From Cupriavidus respiraculi (lineage in GTDB: Bacteria; Pseudomonadota; Gammaproteobacteria; Burkholderiales; Burkholderiaceae): DNA of 64,000 nt. The notes beneath the pieces are model-generated. The model made no database searches. It worked only from the letters and a program-made list of their open reading frames with translations, and was not told the DNA's origin. The stretch spans positions 1,364,001 through 1,428,000 of the forward strand of contig NZ_CAJZAH010000001.1 of NCBI RefSeq assembly GCF_914271545.1, in the 5' to 3' direction. Below, one piece after another: positions 45,826 to 54,642 of this stretch (the first letter of the stretch is position 1; the number at the start of each line of letters is the position of its first letter). Both the position numbers and the translations under genes were made by a program.

Positions 45826-46755
45826 TCACTGCGCCGCGGCGGCGGTCAGGTCGACACTGCGCCGGCCATCCACGCTCACCGGCACATCGCCACTGACGGT
45901 CACGCGCCGCACCACGCGGTGCGCGTCGCCATAGTCGTTGAGCGCATAGTGCTGCGTGGCGCGGTTGTCCCAGATCGCCACGTCGCCCTGCGACCAGCGC
46001 CAGCGCACCGTGTTCTCCAGCCGCACCACGCGGCTTTGCAGGATGTCGAACAGGTGGCGCGACTCGCTGGTGGACAGCCGGGCCAGCCGTTTGACGAAGT
46101 GCCCCAGCATCAGCGCGCGCTCGCCGGTCTCCGGGTGCACGCGCACGACCGGATGCTCGGCCTCGATCACCGTGCGCGTGAAGATCGCCCGGTACTGTCT
46201 GCGCCCGGCTGTCTCCTGTGCGCTCGCGCCCTCGCTGACGCGGCTCTCCGCATAGTCGAAATCGTTGCCGTGAATGGCCCACAGCCGGTCGGCGATCGCC
46301 TTCAGCTCGTCCGGCAGTCCTTCGTAAGCGGCCACCGTGTTGGCCCAGACGGTGTCGCCGCCCAGCGGCGGCAGCACCACCGCCCGCAGGATGCAGACCT
46401 TGGGCGGCGCGACGCGGAAGGTCACATCGGTGTGCCAGGAATCGGCGCGGCCGCCGTGGCGCGAGTCCAGCTCCAGGAAGCGCGTGCCATCCGGCGCGGG
46501 CACGGTGGGATGCGGCTCGATTTCGCCCCACAGGCGGCCGAAGGCTTCGTGTCCGGCATCGTCCAGATGCTGTTGCCCGCGCAGGAACAGCACGCGGTGG
46601 CGCAGCAGCGCGGCCTTCAGCGCCGCGAGCGTGCTCGGCGCGAGCGATCCCGACAGCCGCAGGCCACGGACCTCGGCGCCCAGGCGCGGTGACAGCGGGG
46701 CGAGGTCCAGCTCGGTGGACGTGGCGTCGGTGCGATCCTGAATGACGGTACTCAT
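45826..46755 (-). CDS. TauD/TfdA-family Fe(II)/2-oxoglutarate dioxygenase
   Basis: A 309-residue non-haem iron oxygenase. The facial triad is visible as His108-x-Asp110 (SWHTDVTF) and His269 (NRATQHYALNDYG); a 2-oxoglutarate-binding Arg lies near 284 (VVRRVTV). These enzymes hydroxylate taurine, alkyl sulfates or aryloxy acids, releasing sulfite, sulfate or phenol. First gene of the ABC-importer operon. Upstream lie two CTGCATAA repeats. Substrate inferred only at class level. Confidence 0.92.
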   Translation of the reverse strand: MSTVIQDRTDATSTELDLAPLSPRLGAEVRGLRLSGSLAPSTLAALKAALLRHRVLFLRGQQHLDDAGHEAFGRLWGEIEPHPTVPAPDGTRFLELDSRHGGRADSWHTDVTFRVAPPKVCILRAVVLPPLGGDTVWANTVAAYEGLPDELKAIADRLWAIHGNDFDYAESRVSEGASAQETAGRRQYRAIFTRTVIEAEHPVVRVHPETGERALMLGHFVKRLARLSTSESRHLFDILQSRVVRLENTVRWRWSQGDVAIWDNRATQHYALNDYGDAHRVVRRVTVSGDVPVSVDGRRSVDLTAAAAQ

Positions 46756-46790
46756 CGTTTCTCCGTGGCGATGGATGGGGATGCACGATC

Positions 46791-46843
46791 TTATGCAGCC
46801 ATCGCCGCGGCGCGAACGAAGGATTCCGTCTGTGGTTATGCAG
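46791..46843 (-). promoter_or_regulatory. Direct CTGCATAA repeats upstream of the dioxygenase gene
   Basis: CTGCATAA (minus strand) occurs at 46791-46798 and 46836-46843, 45 bases apart, in the 126-base gap before the tauD-like gene. Sulfur-starvation regulators of the CysB/SsuR type bind ATAA-containing repeats, so a regulatory role is possible but unproved. Confidence 0.35.
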
Positions 46844-46881
46844 GCCCGCCGGCTATCGATCGGCGGTTTCGTGGAGGGCGC

Positions 46882-48048
46882 CTAGTGCGCGCGCAGCGCA
46901 TCGACGATGCTCAGGCGCGAGGCACGCAGCGCCGGCAGGAAGCCGCCTACCAGCCCCATCACCATCGAGAAGGCGAGCGTCTTGACCACCACCGAAGGGG
47001 TCAGCACGAAGCGGAACGACAGGTCCGAGAAGGTCTGGAAGTTGGTGGTGGAGAACGAGGAAAACTGCATCAGCGACGCGAACGCCAGGCCGGCGATGCC
47101 GCCCACCAGCCCCAGCAACAGGGCTTCGAGCAGGAAGGCGCTCAGTACGTTGGTGCGCTTGAAGCCCAGCGCCCGCAGCGTGCCGATCTCCGCCACGCGG
47201 TTGGCCACCGAGGCGTACATGGTGATCATGGCGCCGATCATCGCGGCGATCGAGAAGATGATGGACAGCGTAAGGCCCAGGATATTGATGAAGGTGGAGA
47301 GCGCCTTGGACTGGTCGCTGTAGAAGACCTGCTCGCGCTTGGCCTCGTCCGCCAGGCGCGGATCGACGTCGATATCCGCCTTGAAGCGCTCGAACAGGTC
47401 GCCGCGCGCGAGGCGCACCACCATCGACGAATAGCTGTTGCGGCGGAACGCCTGCATCAGCTGGTCGACATCGCCCCAGATCTCGGAATCGAAGCCGCTG
47501 CCCCCGGCGTCGAAGTGCCCGACCACCGTCCACTCGCGCTGCGCGAAACGCAGCCGCTCGCCGATGCGCACTCCGCTGAAGCCCTTGGCGATGCTGGTAC
47601 CGACGATGATCTCGGACGCGCCCGGCCGGAACGTGCGTCCCTGCACGATGCGTATCTGCGGTCGCAGCGTCAAACCCATCGGGGACACCCCGCGGATGAC
47701 CACGTTGGCCGGCTTGTCGACGCTGGTCTTGGTCAGGGAGATCAGCACCACCGCCTCCTTCGAGGCCATGGGCCGTCCGTCGGCGCCCACGGCCACGGCC
47801 GGATGCATCTCCAGCACGCTCGCCTGGTCGCGCGCCACCGAGCTTTGCACCTCGGTCTCCGCGCCCTTGCGGATCACCACCACGTTGTCGTGCTCGCCGG
47901 TGGTGACCAGCGTCCGCTTCAGGCCCGCGTCCAGCATCAGCATCGTGGCAAAGACGAACACCACCAGCGCGAGCCCGCCAGCGGTCAGGGCCGTGGTCAG
48001 CCGCCTGGCCCACAGGTTGCGGGCGATATAGGTCAGCGGAATCGCCAT
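46882..48048 (-). CDS. FtsX/MacB-type ABC transporter permease (second)
   Basis: A 388-residue permease: one N-terminal helix, a large periplasmic MacB-PCD-type domain (about 45-250), then three helices near the C-terminus (IIFSIAAMIGAMITMYASVANRVAEIGTLRALGF is the typical FtsX segment, split across 270-305). Ribosome site GGAGGGCGCGC before ATG 48048. It is 13 bases after a second, different permease gene, so the exporter probably has two unlike permeases. Confidence 0.9.
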   Translation of the reverse strand: MAIPLTYIARNLWARRLTTALTAGGLALVVFVFATMLMLDAGLKRTLVTTGEHDNVVVIRKGAETEVQSSVARDQASVLEMHPAVAVGADGRPMASKEAVVLISLTKTSVDKPANVVIRGVSPMGLTLRPQIRIVQGRTFRPGASEIIVGTSIAKGFSGVRIGERLRFAQREWTVVGHFDAGGSGFDSEIWGDVDQLMQAFRRNSYSSMVVRLARGDLFERFKADIDVDPRLADEAKREQVFYSDQSKALSTFINILGLTLSIIFSIAAMIGAMITMYASVANRVAEIGTLRALGFKRTNVLSAFLLEALLLGLVGGIAGLAFASLMQFSSFSTTNFQTFSDLSFRFVLTPSVVVKTLAFSMVMGLVGGFLPALRASRLSIVDALRAH

Positions 48049-48061
48049 GCGCGCCCTCCGG

Positions 48062-49216
48062 CTAGCCGATGGCCCGCAGGCCCTCGACGATGCGCACGCG
48101 CGCGGCCTGCACCGCCGGCACGATCCCCGCAGCGATACCGACCGCCAGCGCGCACGCCGCCTGCAACTGCATGGTCTGCGGCGACACGCTGAATACGGGG
48201 AACACGCCGCCCACCGCGTCCTTGAACAGCGCCGCGACGGGCGGTGTGGCCAGCATGCCCAGCGCGCCGCCGATCAGGCTGATGGCCACGGACTCCCCGA
48301 ACATCAGCAGCGCCAGGAAACCGGGCCCGAAGCCGAGCGCTTTCAGCGTGGCGTACTCCACCGTGCGCTCGCGCGCGCTCATCGCCATGGCGTTGGCCAT
48401 CACGGCCATGATGATGACGATCACCACGTACGCCACCACGCGGATCGCCGCGATGATCTGGTTGGACATGGCAACGAAGCCGAGCTGGAACGCCTGTTCG
48501 GTCTCCGTCAGCGTCTCGGCCAACGAGTTCTTGAAGACCCCGTCCACGCGGCGGGATACCGCCGCGGCCTCGTCCGGGTTGTCCACACCGACGATAAAGA
48601 CGCCCACCTGGTCGGCCTGGCGCGAGGTCCGCTTGCGGATGCTTTCGTTCAGGTACTCCCAATGGAACACCATCTGTCTGGTGATCACGCTCTCGTCGCG
48701 GCCATCCATGATGCCGCGCACCACGAACTCCCACGTGCCCGGATAGATGGTCCCCTTGAGCGGAATCACGTCGCCCACCTTGAAGCCGTACTGGTCGGCC
48801 AGCTGCCGGCCCACCAGCGTGCCGCGGCGGTCGCGCTGGTAGTCGCTGCGCTGCTGTGCCGGCACGATGTACTCGGGATAGAGGTCCAGGTAGTTGTCCG
48901 ACACCGCGAACTGCGCGAAGAAGTTCTTCGGGTCGCGGTAGGTGCCGCCGAACCAGTTCGAGCGCGCCACCATCGTCACGCCGTCCACGCCGCGGATGCG
49001 CTGCTCGTAGCTCAGCGGCAGCGGGAACACCAGCGAAATCGCGTTGCGCGTGACCAGCCGCGCGTTGGAGGCCGCGGCCGCGCCCGCATACCAGGCATCG
49101 ACCACGGTGCGCAGCAGCCCGAAGGCCAGCACCGCGACCACCAGGCCCACGACGGTGAGCGCCGTGCGCAGCTTGTGGCGCAGCGCATTGCGCAGGATCA
49201 GTTTGATCACGAACAT
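48062..49216 (-). CDS. FtsX/MacB-type ABC transporter permease (first)
   Basis: A 384-residue permease of the same topology as its downstream neighbour (N-terminal helix, periplasmic domain of about 220 residues, three C-terminal helices with [21 protein letters not shown]). The periplasmic domains differ clearly in sequence, pointing to a heterodimer rather than a recent duplication. ATG 49216 chosen; 37 bases after the ATPase gene. Confidence 0.9.
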   Translation of the reverse strand: MFVIKLILRNALRHKLRTALTVVGLVVAVLAFGLLRTVVDAWYAGAAAASNARLVTRNAISLVFPLPLSYEQRIRGVDGVTMVARSNWFGGTYRDPKNFFAQFAVSDNYLDLYPEYIVPAQQRSDYQRDRRGTLVGRQLADQYGFKVGDVIPLKGTIYPGTWEFVVRGIMDGRDESVITRQMVFHWEYLNESIRKRTSRQADQVGVFIVGVDNPDEAAAVSRRVDGVFKNSLAETLTETEQAFQLGFVAMSNQIIAAIRVVAYVVIVIIMAVMANAMAMSARERTVEYATLKALGFGPGFLALLMFGESVAISLIGGALGMLATPPVAALFKDAVGGVFPVFSVSPQTMQLQAACALAVGIAAGIVPAVQAARVRIVEGLRAIG

Positions 49217-49253
49217 GGCGGGCCTCGTTGCGGCGCGTGCGGCGTGCCGACCG

Positions 49254-49955
49254 TCACGCCATCGCGGCACGGTTGCCGCGGGACAGCTCGCCCTTTTCCA
49301 GATGGACGAGCGACTTCGCCGCGGTGGCCGCATGCGCGTCGTGGGTCACCATGACGATGGTCGTGCCCAGTTCGGTGTTCAGCCGCTGCATCATCGCGAG
49401 AATCTCCGTGGCCGAGGCGCGGTCGAGGTCGCCCGTGGGCTCGTCCGCCACGATCAGCGTCGGATCGGTGATCAGCGCCCGGGCGATGGCGACGCGCTGC
49501 TGCTGCCCGCCGGAGAGCTCGGACGGGTAGTGGCTCATGCGGTCGGCCAGGTTGACCATGCCGAGCACCAGTTCGACACGCTCGCGCCGTTCCGCGCGGC
49601 CGAGGCGGGTGAGCATCAGCGGCAGCTCCACGTTTTCGTAGGCCGTGAGCACCGGCATCAGGTTGTAGAACTGGAAGATGAAGCCGACATTGGCGGCGCG
49701 CCAGTCGGCCAGCTCGGCCTCCCCCAGCCGCGTGGTATCGACGCCGGCGACCAGCAGTTCGCCGCTGTCGGGACGGTCGATGCCGGCGATCAGATTGAGC
49801 AGCGTGCTTTTCCCCGATCCGGATGGCCCCATCAGCGCGATAAAGTCGCCCTCGGCGATATCCAGCGTGATGTCCGTGAGCACCGGCACGGTCTGGGCCC
49901 CCCGCCGGTACGACTTGGCGACGTGACGGATCTGGACCAGCGGGGCGGCGGCCAT
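49254..49955 (-). CDS. MacB/LolD-type ABC transporter ATPase
   Basis: A 233-residue stand-alone ATPase with Walker [11 protein letters not shown]-loop [10 protein letters not shown], signature ELSGGQQQR, and Walker [13 protein letters not shown]. The [18 protein letters not shown] stretch is characteristic of LolD/MacB-class mechanotransmission transporters. Starts one base after the adaptor stop, so it is coupled to it. Confidence 0.93.
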   Translation of the reverse strand: MAAAPLVQIRHVAKSYRRGAQTVPVLTDITLDIAEGDFIALMGPSGSGKSTLLNLIAGIDRPDSGELLVAGVDTTRLGEAELADWRAANVGFIFQFYNLMPVLTAYENVELPLMLTRLGRAERRERVELVLGMVNLADRMSHYPSELSGGQQQRVAIARALITDPTLIVADEPTGDLDRASATEILAMMQRLNTELGTTIVMVTHDAHAATAAKSLVHLEKGELSRGNRAAMA

Positions 49956-49956
49956 G

Positions 49957-51165
49957 CTACGTCTTCGCCGGCGCGACCTTCACGCCGTCCCTGATCTTGT
50001 CGCCGGGCGCCCGCACCAGGACGTCGCCGGGCGCCACGCCGGTGATGGCGACCAGCTCGCCGAGCGTGGCGCCGGTCGTCACCGGCCGCTCGCTGGCGGT
50101 GCCGTCCTTGACCACGAACACCACCTTGCGGCCGTCGCGCTCGACCACGGCGGCCGGCTGCACCGCCACCACCGGCTTGCGGTCCTGCGCGGGCACCGGC
50201 TTGGACAGGAACGCCACCTTGGCGCTCATGTCCGGCAGCACGCGCGGGTCCCGGTCCACGAAGCGCACCTTGACCAGCACGGTCGCCTTGGAGCGGTCCA
50301 CGGTCGGCACGATGCGCGAGACCTGCCCGGCGAGCCTGACCTCGGGCAGCGCGTCGAGCACGATCTCGCACGGCTGGTCCGCGGCGATGCGGGCGATATT
50401 GGATTCGGCCACGTCCGCCTCGACCTCGAGCGTCTCCATGTCGGCAATGGTGACGACGGCGCCCTTGGTATCCGCGGCGGAGGAGAACGGCGTGATGTTG
50501 TCGCCGACGTTGGCATGCTTTTCCAGCACCACGCCGTCGAACGGGGCGCGGATCACGGTCTGCGCGACAGCCACCTCGTCGGCCTTCGCATTGGCCTGCG
50601 CCGAGGTGATGGCGGCCGTGGTGCTGTTGATCTGGGCCTTCGCCTTGTTATAGCGGGCCTGGTCCGCCTCGAACTGGGCCCGCGAGATGGCCTGCGGCGC
50701 GAGGAGCGACTCGGAGCGCCGCAGGCTGGTCTCGGCCTCCTTCAGCTCCGCGACCTGCAGTTCGCGGTTGGCCTGCGCCACCTTGACCTGCGCCGACGCC
50801 TGGGCCAGCTGGGCCTCCACGTCGCGGCTCTCCAGCCGCGCGATGATCTCGTCCTTCTTGACCCGTGAGCCTTCGAGGACGCCGAGCCATTCCAGCCGGC
50901 CCTGCGCTTTCGAGGCGACCGCGGCCTTGCGCTGCGGCACGACGTAGCCGGTGGCGTTGAGCAGCGTGTAGTTCTGCGAGGGGTAGGCGGTGGTGACCGT
51001 GGTGGTTTCCACGGCTTGCGGGCCGGTCAGGCGCAATGCCACGACGGCGACGATCAGGATGAGGGCGAGGACGAGCGCGTAGCGCACCAGCCTGCGACGG
51101 CGCCGCGGCGGCGCGGTGCCCGGCCGGCGGTCGATTTTCAGCTTGGCCAGATCGTGTTCGGACAA
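49957..51165 (-). CDS. Periplasmic adaptor (membrane fusion) protein, MacA/HlyD family
   Basis: A 402-residue adaptor: short cytosolic N-terminus, one membrane helix (YALVLALILIVAVVALRL), lipoyl halves around a coiled-coil hairpin (about 105-200, heptads AQLAQASAQVKVAQANRELQ and following), then beta-barrel and membrane-proximal domains. The start is TTG 51165; no ATG fits. First gene of the exporter operon. It should bridge the two permeases to an outer-membrane channel encoded elsewhere. Confidence 0.9.
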   Translation of the reverse strand: MSEHDLAKLKIDRRPGTAPPRRRRRLVRYALVLALILIVAVVALRLTGPQAVETTTVTTAYPSQNYTLLNATGYVVPQRKAAVASKAQGRLEWLGVLEGSRVKKDEIIARLESRDVEAQLAQASAQVKVAQANRELQVAELKEAETSLRRSESLLAPQAISRAQFEADQARYNKAKAQINSTTAAITSAQANAKADEVAVAQTVIRAPFDGVVLEKHANVGDNITPFSSAADTKGAVVTIADMETLEVEADVAESNIARIAADQPCEIVLDALPEVRLAGQVSRIVPTVDRSKATVLVKVRFVDRDPRVLPDMSAKVAFLSKPVPAQDRKPVVAVQPAAVVERDGRKVVFVVKDGTASERPVTTGATLGELVAITGVAPGDVLVRAPGDKIRDGVKVAPAKT

Positions 51166-51256
51166 TTGCTTGACCCTTTATCCGGAGCAGGCGGTCCTGC
51201 CCGGCATCGGACGCTGGGCGCGCCCACGATGGCATGGCCTTGGCTACCACGTGCTG

Positions 51257-51275
51257 TACTGAGGGGGTGTCAGTA
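51257..51275 (-). promoter_or_regulatory. Inverted repeat TACTGA-N7-TCAGTA over a -10 box
   Basis: The perfect 6-base arms overlap a minus-strand TATACT (51272-51277), about 110 bases before the adaptor gene start. This layout fits a repressor site that hides the -10 of an efflux operon; the regulator is not in the window. Confidence 0.5.
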
Positions 51276-51325
51276 TAGCGCTGGTGATGTTGCTCTTGGA
51301 TTCGAGGGCCTGCAGTTCTGCGGGC

Positions 51326-51465
51326 GGTCGCCCTCACCCCCGCCCCTCTCCCGCTGGCGGGAGAGGGGCGAACACCCACCGCGGTTGCAAGTCCATTGCT
51401 CGGTTTGCTCCCCTCTCCCGCGCGCGCGAGAGGGGCCGGGGGTGAGGGTGAATGCCCGCAACTGC
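51326..51465. repeat. BIME-like pair of palindromic repeats (copy 2)
   Basis: Facing palindromes at 51326-51376 (CCCTCTCCCGCTGGCGGGAGAGGG core) and 51404-51465 (CTCTCCCGCGCGCGCGAGAG core) enclose a short spacer. Cores here are split by description: each is a CTCTCCC arm and a GGGAGAG or CGAGAG arm. This fills most of the 323-base gap 51166-51488, which otherwise holds only the adaptor promoter region. Confidence 0.75.
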
Positions 51466-51488
51466 GATGCGCAGCAACCACCTCGCCG

Positions 51489-52487
51489 CTACCTCACCAG
51501 GTTGACCAACCCCTCCCCCGCCCGCCACCGCCGCAGGTTGTCCAGGAAGATCGCGAACACCCGCTCGGCGTTGCCATCGGAAAACCCCGCGCTATGGGGC
51601 GTCGCGATGACCGACTCCATCGTCCACAGCGGCGAATCCTCGGGCAGCGGCTCGTGCGCGAACACATCGAGATAGGCGCCGGCGAGCTTGCCGGCCCGCA
51701 GGGCCGCGATCAGTGCGGGCTCGTCCACCACCTCGCCGCGCGCGACGTTGACCAGATGCGCGTCCGGCGGCAGCAGCGCGAGCGCGGCGGCGTCCACGAT
51801 CCCTCGCGTGCTGTCCGTCAGCGGGCACGCCAGCACCAGCCAGTCGGTGCGCGGCAGTACCGAGGCCAGGTCGTCGAAGGCCACGGTGTGCGCGCCCTCT
51901 ACCCGTGCCTGCGCATTCTGCCGCACCACTACCAGATTCAGCCCGAGCATGCGCAGCACGTTGCCGATCTGCTGACCGATGGGTCCCCAGCCCACCACCG
52001 TCGCGGTCTGGCCGGCGAGATCGCGCGGCACGCCGCTGCCGATCAGCGGCGCCCACTTGCGCTGCCGCTGCGCCGCCATCAGGCGCGGAAAGCGCCGCGC
52101 GAGAGCCAGCACGCCGGCCAGCGCGGTCTGCGCCACCACGCCGGCGTTGGCGCCGGACGAGGTGGTCACGGCCACGCCCTGCTGGCGCAGCGCGACGAAC
52201 ACCGCGCGGTCGGCGCCGGCGGCATGCGTATGCGCCCAGCGCAGCCGCGGGCTGCCCAGCATGGCGTCGTAGAAGCGCTGCGTGTCCGGCAGGATTTCGT
52301 GCTTGGTCGACAAGCCCGTCACATCGCGCGAGACGAATGCGATGTCGGCATCCACCGCGGCATCGCCGGGACCTACCGGCACGAAGGCATCGTCGCCCAG
52401 TGCCTGCGCGATGCGCTCGCCGTAGCGCTGGCGCGCCGCGTCGGACAACAGGATGCGAGGGGATCCGCTTTGCGCCGCGTCCGCCAT
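51489..52487 (-). CDS. D-2-hydroxyacid dehydrogenase (NAD-binding)
   Basis: A 332-residue dehydrogenase. The Rossmann motif is GWGPIGQQIG (about 165-175), and the catalytic set is visible as the Arg in NVARGEVVDE, a Glu in the FAHEPLPE region, and His in TPHSAGFSDGN. It would interconvert a 2-hydroxyacid and a 2-oxoacid. ATG 52487 has GGAG five bases upstream. Last gene of the aldolase - Bug - dehydrogenase run. Confidence 0.9.
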   Translation of the reverse strand: MADAAQSGSPRILLSDAARQRYGERIAQALGDDAFVPVGPGDAAVDADIAFVSRDVTGLSTKHEILPDTQRFYDAMLGSPRLRWAHTHAAGADRAVFVALRQQGVAVTTSSGANAGVVAQTALAGVLALARRFPRLMAAQRQRKWAPLIGSGVPRDLAGQTATVVGWGPIGQQIGNVLRMLGLNLVVVRQNAQARVEGAHTVAFDDLASVLPRTDWLVLACPLTDSTRGIVDAAALALLPPDAHLVNVARGEVVDEPALIAALRAGKLAGAYLDVFAHEPLPEDSPLWTMESVIATPHSAGFSDGNAERVFAIFLDNLRRWRAGEGLVNLVR

Positions 52488-52489
52488 GC

Positions 52490-53500
52490 TCACTCCACCG
52501 ACGCGCCGGATTCGCGCACCACCACCTTCCACTTGGCGTACTCCTTCTGCGTGAACTTGCCGAACTGCTCCGGCGTGCCGCCGATCGGATCGGCGCCCTC
52601 GCGGATCATCTGCTCCTGCAGTCCGGGCAGCGCCTCGTTGACGGCCTTGTTCAGCGTCATGATGATCGGCTGCGGCGTGCCCTTGGGCGCGAACACGCCG
52701 AACCACGAGCCGGCCTCGAAGCCCGGGAAGCCCTTCTCGGCCACCGTCGGCACGTCCGGCATCGACCGCGAGCGGCGCGGGCTGCTGACGGCGATCGCGC
52801 GCAGCTTGCCGGATTTGATATGGGCGATGACGGACGGAATGGTGGCGAACATGAACTGCACGCGTCCGGCGACAAGGTCGTTCAGCGCGTCCGCGCCCTT
52901 GTACGGAATATGGATCGCGTCGGCGCCGATGCGCTGCGACAGCATGAAGCTCGCCAGGTGCGACGAGGTGCCGACCCCGGTCGAGCTGTAGTTCAGCTTG
53001 CCGGCGTTGGCCTTGGCATAGGCGATGAACTCTTCCATCGTCTTGGCCGGCAACGACGGATGCACCACCAGCACGTTGGGCACGTCGGCGATCTGCACGA
53101 CCGGCACCAGGTCCTTCAGCGGATCGTAGCCGAGCTTGCGGTAGAGCGACTGGTTCACCGCGATGGGGCCGACCGAGTTGATGATCAGCGTATAGCCATC
53201 GGCCGGGGACCGCACCACCATCTCGGTGCCGATATTGCCGCCGGCGCCAGGCCGGTTGTCGATCACGAACGACTGCTTGAAGCGCTGGCTCAGCGCATTG
53301 CCCACGCTGCGCGCCAGGATGTCCGTGGTGCCGCCCGCGCTGAACGCGACCACCACCTTGACCGGCTTGTTGGGATAGTCGCTCTGGGCGGCGGCGGCCA
53401 GCGGCCAGGCGGCCGCGATCAGGGCGAGGGCGGCGCCGGTGCGAAGGCGCGCGCGCGCAGCGGGGCGCACGCCAGCCCGGATGGTGGCGGGGGTGTTCAT
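52490..53500 (-). CDS. Bug/TctC-type periplasmic binding protein
   Basis: A 336-residue secreted binding protein with a signal peptide ending near AAAAQSDYP. Family motifs: NKPVKVVVAFSAGGTTDILAR, IDNRPGAGGNIG, YDPLKDL, PDVPTVAEKGFPG. Ribosome site CGGAGGAG before ATG 53500. It sits between a class II aldolase gene and a 2-hydroxyacid dehydrogenase gene, so a hydroxy- or oxo-acid ligand is likely (inference). Confidence 0.92.
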   Translation of the reverse strand: MNTPATIRAGVRPAARARLRTGAALALIAAAWPLAAAAQSDYPNKPVKVVVAFSAGGTTDILARSVGNALSQRFKQSFVIDNRPGAGGNIGTEMVVRSPADGYTLIINSVGPIAVNQSLYRKLGYDPLKDLVPVVQIADVPNVLVVHPSLPAKTMEEFIAYAKANAGKLNYSSTGVGTSSHLASFMLSQRIGADAIHIPYKGADALNDLVAGRVQFMFATIPSVIAHIKSGKLRAIAVSSPRRSRSMPDVPTVAEKGFPGFEAGSWFGVFAPKGTPQPIIMTLNKAVNEALPGLQEQMIREGADPIGGTPEQFGKFTQKEYAKWKVVVRESGASVE

Positions 53501-53617
53501 GGTTGTCTCCTCCGGGGGCGGGTCGTTGCCCGCCCTGTCATGGACTGGGGTAAGGATGGAAGGCGGCGGTGCCGATGTAGGGAAGGCGGCGCGTTGCTCG
53601 CGCCACCCGCCGCGTAC

Positions 53618-54406
53618 TCAGTCGCGGAAGCTCGGGTCGATGCGATCGAGCTTGCGCAGCAGCGCCGGCCACTCCATGACGCCGTAGGGGCGTCGCGTGC
53701 CGGGCTGATAGTTGTTCCAGGTCTCTTGCAGGATGGCCGGGGCCACCTCGCGCAGCGGCGTGTTGCACGACATCGCGCCGATCTGCGCACGGCACGCCAG
53801 CTCCAGCCGGTGCATCCAGTTGAACGCCTCGCCCACCGTGTTGCCCACGGTCAGCGCGCCATGATTGCGCAGGATCAGCGCCTCGCCGGTGCCCAGGTCT
53901 TCGATCAGCGAGGCCTGTTCGGCGGTATCGAGCACCACGCCCTGGTAGTCGTGGTAGCCGATCTTCAGGAAGCGCATCGCGGTCTGCGTGATGGGCAGCA
54001 GGCCGCATTCGAGCGACGACACCGCCATCGAGGCCCAGCTATGGGTGTGGATCACGCAGGCGACTTCGGGACGCGCCTCGTGCACGGCGCTGTGAATCAC
54101 GTAGCCGGCCTTGTTGATGCCGTAGTTCAGGTCGCCGAAGTCGGGCTTGGCGAGGATATTGCCGGCCACGTCGACCTTGATCAGGCTGGAGGCCGTGATC
54201 TCCTCGTACATCATGCCGTAGGCATTGATCAGGAAGGCGCCTTCTTCGCCGGGCACGCGGACCGAGATATGGTTGGCCATCATGTCGGCCATGCCGTACA
54301 GCTCGACCAGGCGGTAGCATGCGGCCAGGTCCACGCGGGCCTGCCATTCCTCGGGAGTGCACTGGTCCCGCATCGAGGCGATGCGCAGCGGCGAAGGTTG
54401 GGACAT
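53618..54406 (-). CDS. Class II aldolase/adducin-family protein
   Basis: A 262-residue zinc-type aldolase fold. The metal-binding His pair is in VIHTHSWASM and a further His in ILRNHGALTVG; the N-terminal ANHISVRVPG loop is typical. Members cleave sugar phosphates or decarboxylate or aldol-cleave hydroxy acids; it lacks sugar-pathway neighbours here. ATG 54406 has a GGAGAGAGAC ribosome site. First gene of a three-gene run divergent from an AraC regulator. Confidence 0.9.
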   Translation of the reverse strand: MSQPSPLRIASMRDQCTPEEWQARVDLAACYRLVELYGMADMMANHISVRVPGEEGAFLINAYGMMYEEITASSLIKVDVAGNILAKPDFGDLNYGINKAGYVIHSAVHEARPEVACVIHTHSWASMAVSSLECGLLPITQTAMRFLKIGYHDYQGVVLDTAEQASLIEDLGTGEALILRNHGALTVGNTVGEAFNWMHRLELACRAQIGAMSCNTPLREVAPAILQETWNNYQPGTRRPYGVMEWPALLRKLDRIDPSFRD

Positions 54407-54556
54407 GTCTCTCTCCATGCAATCGTGGGGCATTGCCGTCGCAAGACGGCGCGGGCGCCCGGCAGGTGCCTCGCTTTTATCAGCTCACACTCTAGTCCAG
54501 GGGGTCGCCACGGAGCCAGCCCGGTTCGGACAAGAGGTGTTCAGCATTTGTAAACG

Positions 54557-54570
54557 GCGCCGGCCGGCGC
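54557..54570. promoter_or_regulatory. Perfect 14-base palindrome GCGCCGGCCGGCGC in the aldolase-AraC gap
   Basis: The only clear symmetric element in the 236-base divergent gap. It could be an operator or a hairpin in the leader of the AraC message; in GC-rich DNA chance occurrence cannot be excluded. Confidence 0.3.
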
Positions 54571-54642
54571 GCCCCCGCGGGCGGTGGCGGCGACTGCCGC
54601 AGGGCACGCCCGCGACGATCGCGGCGCTGCTAGACTTCGCGA

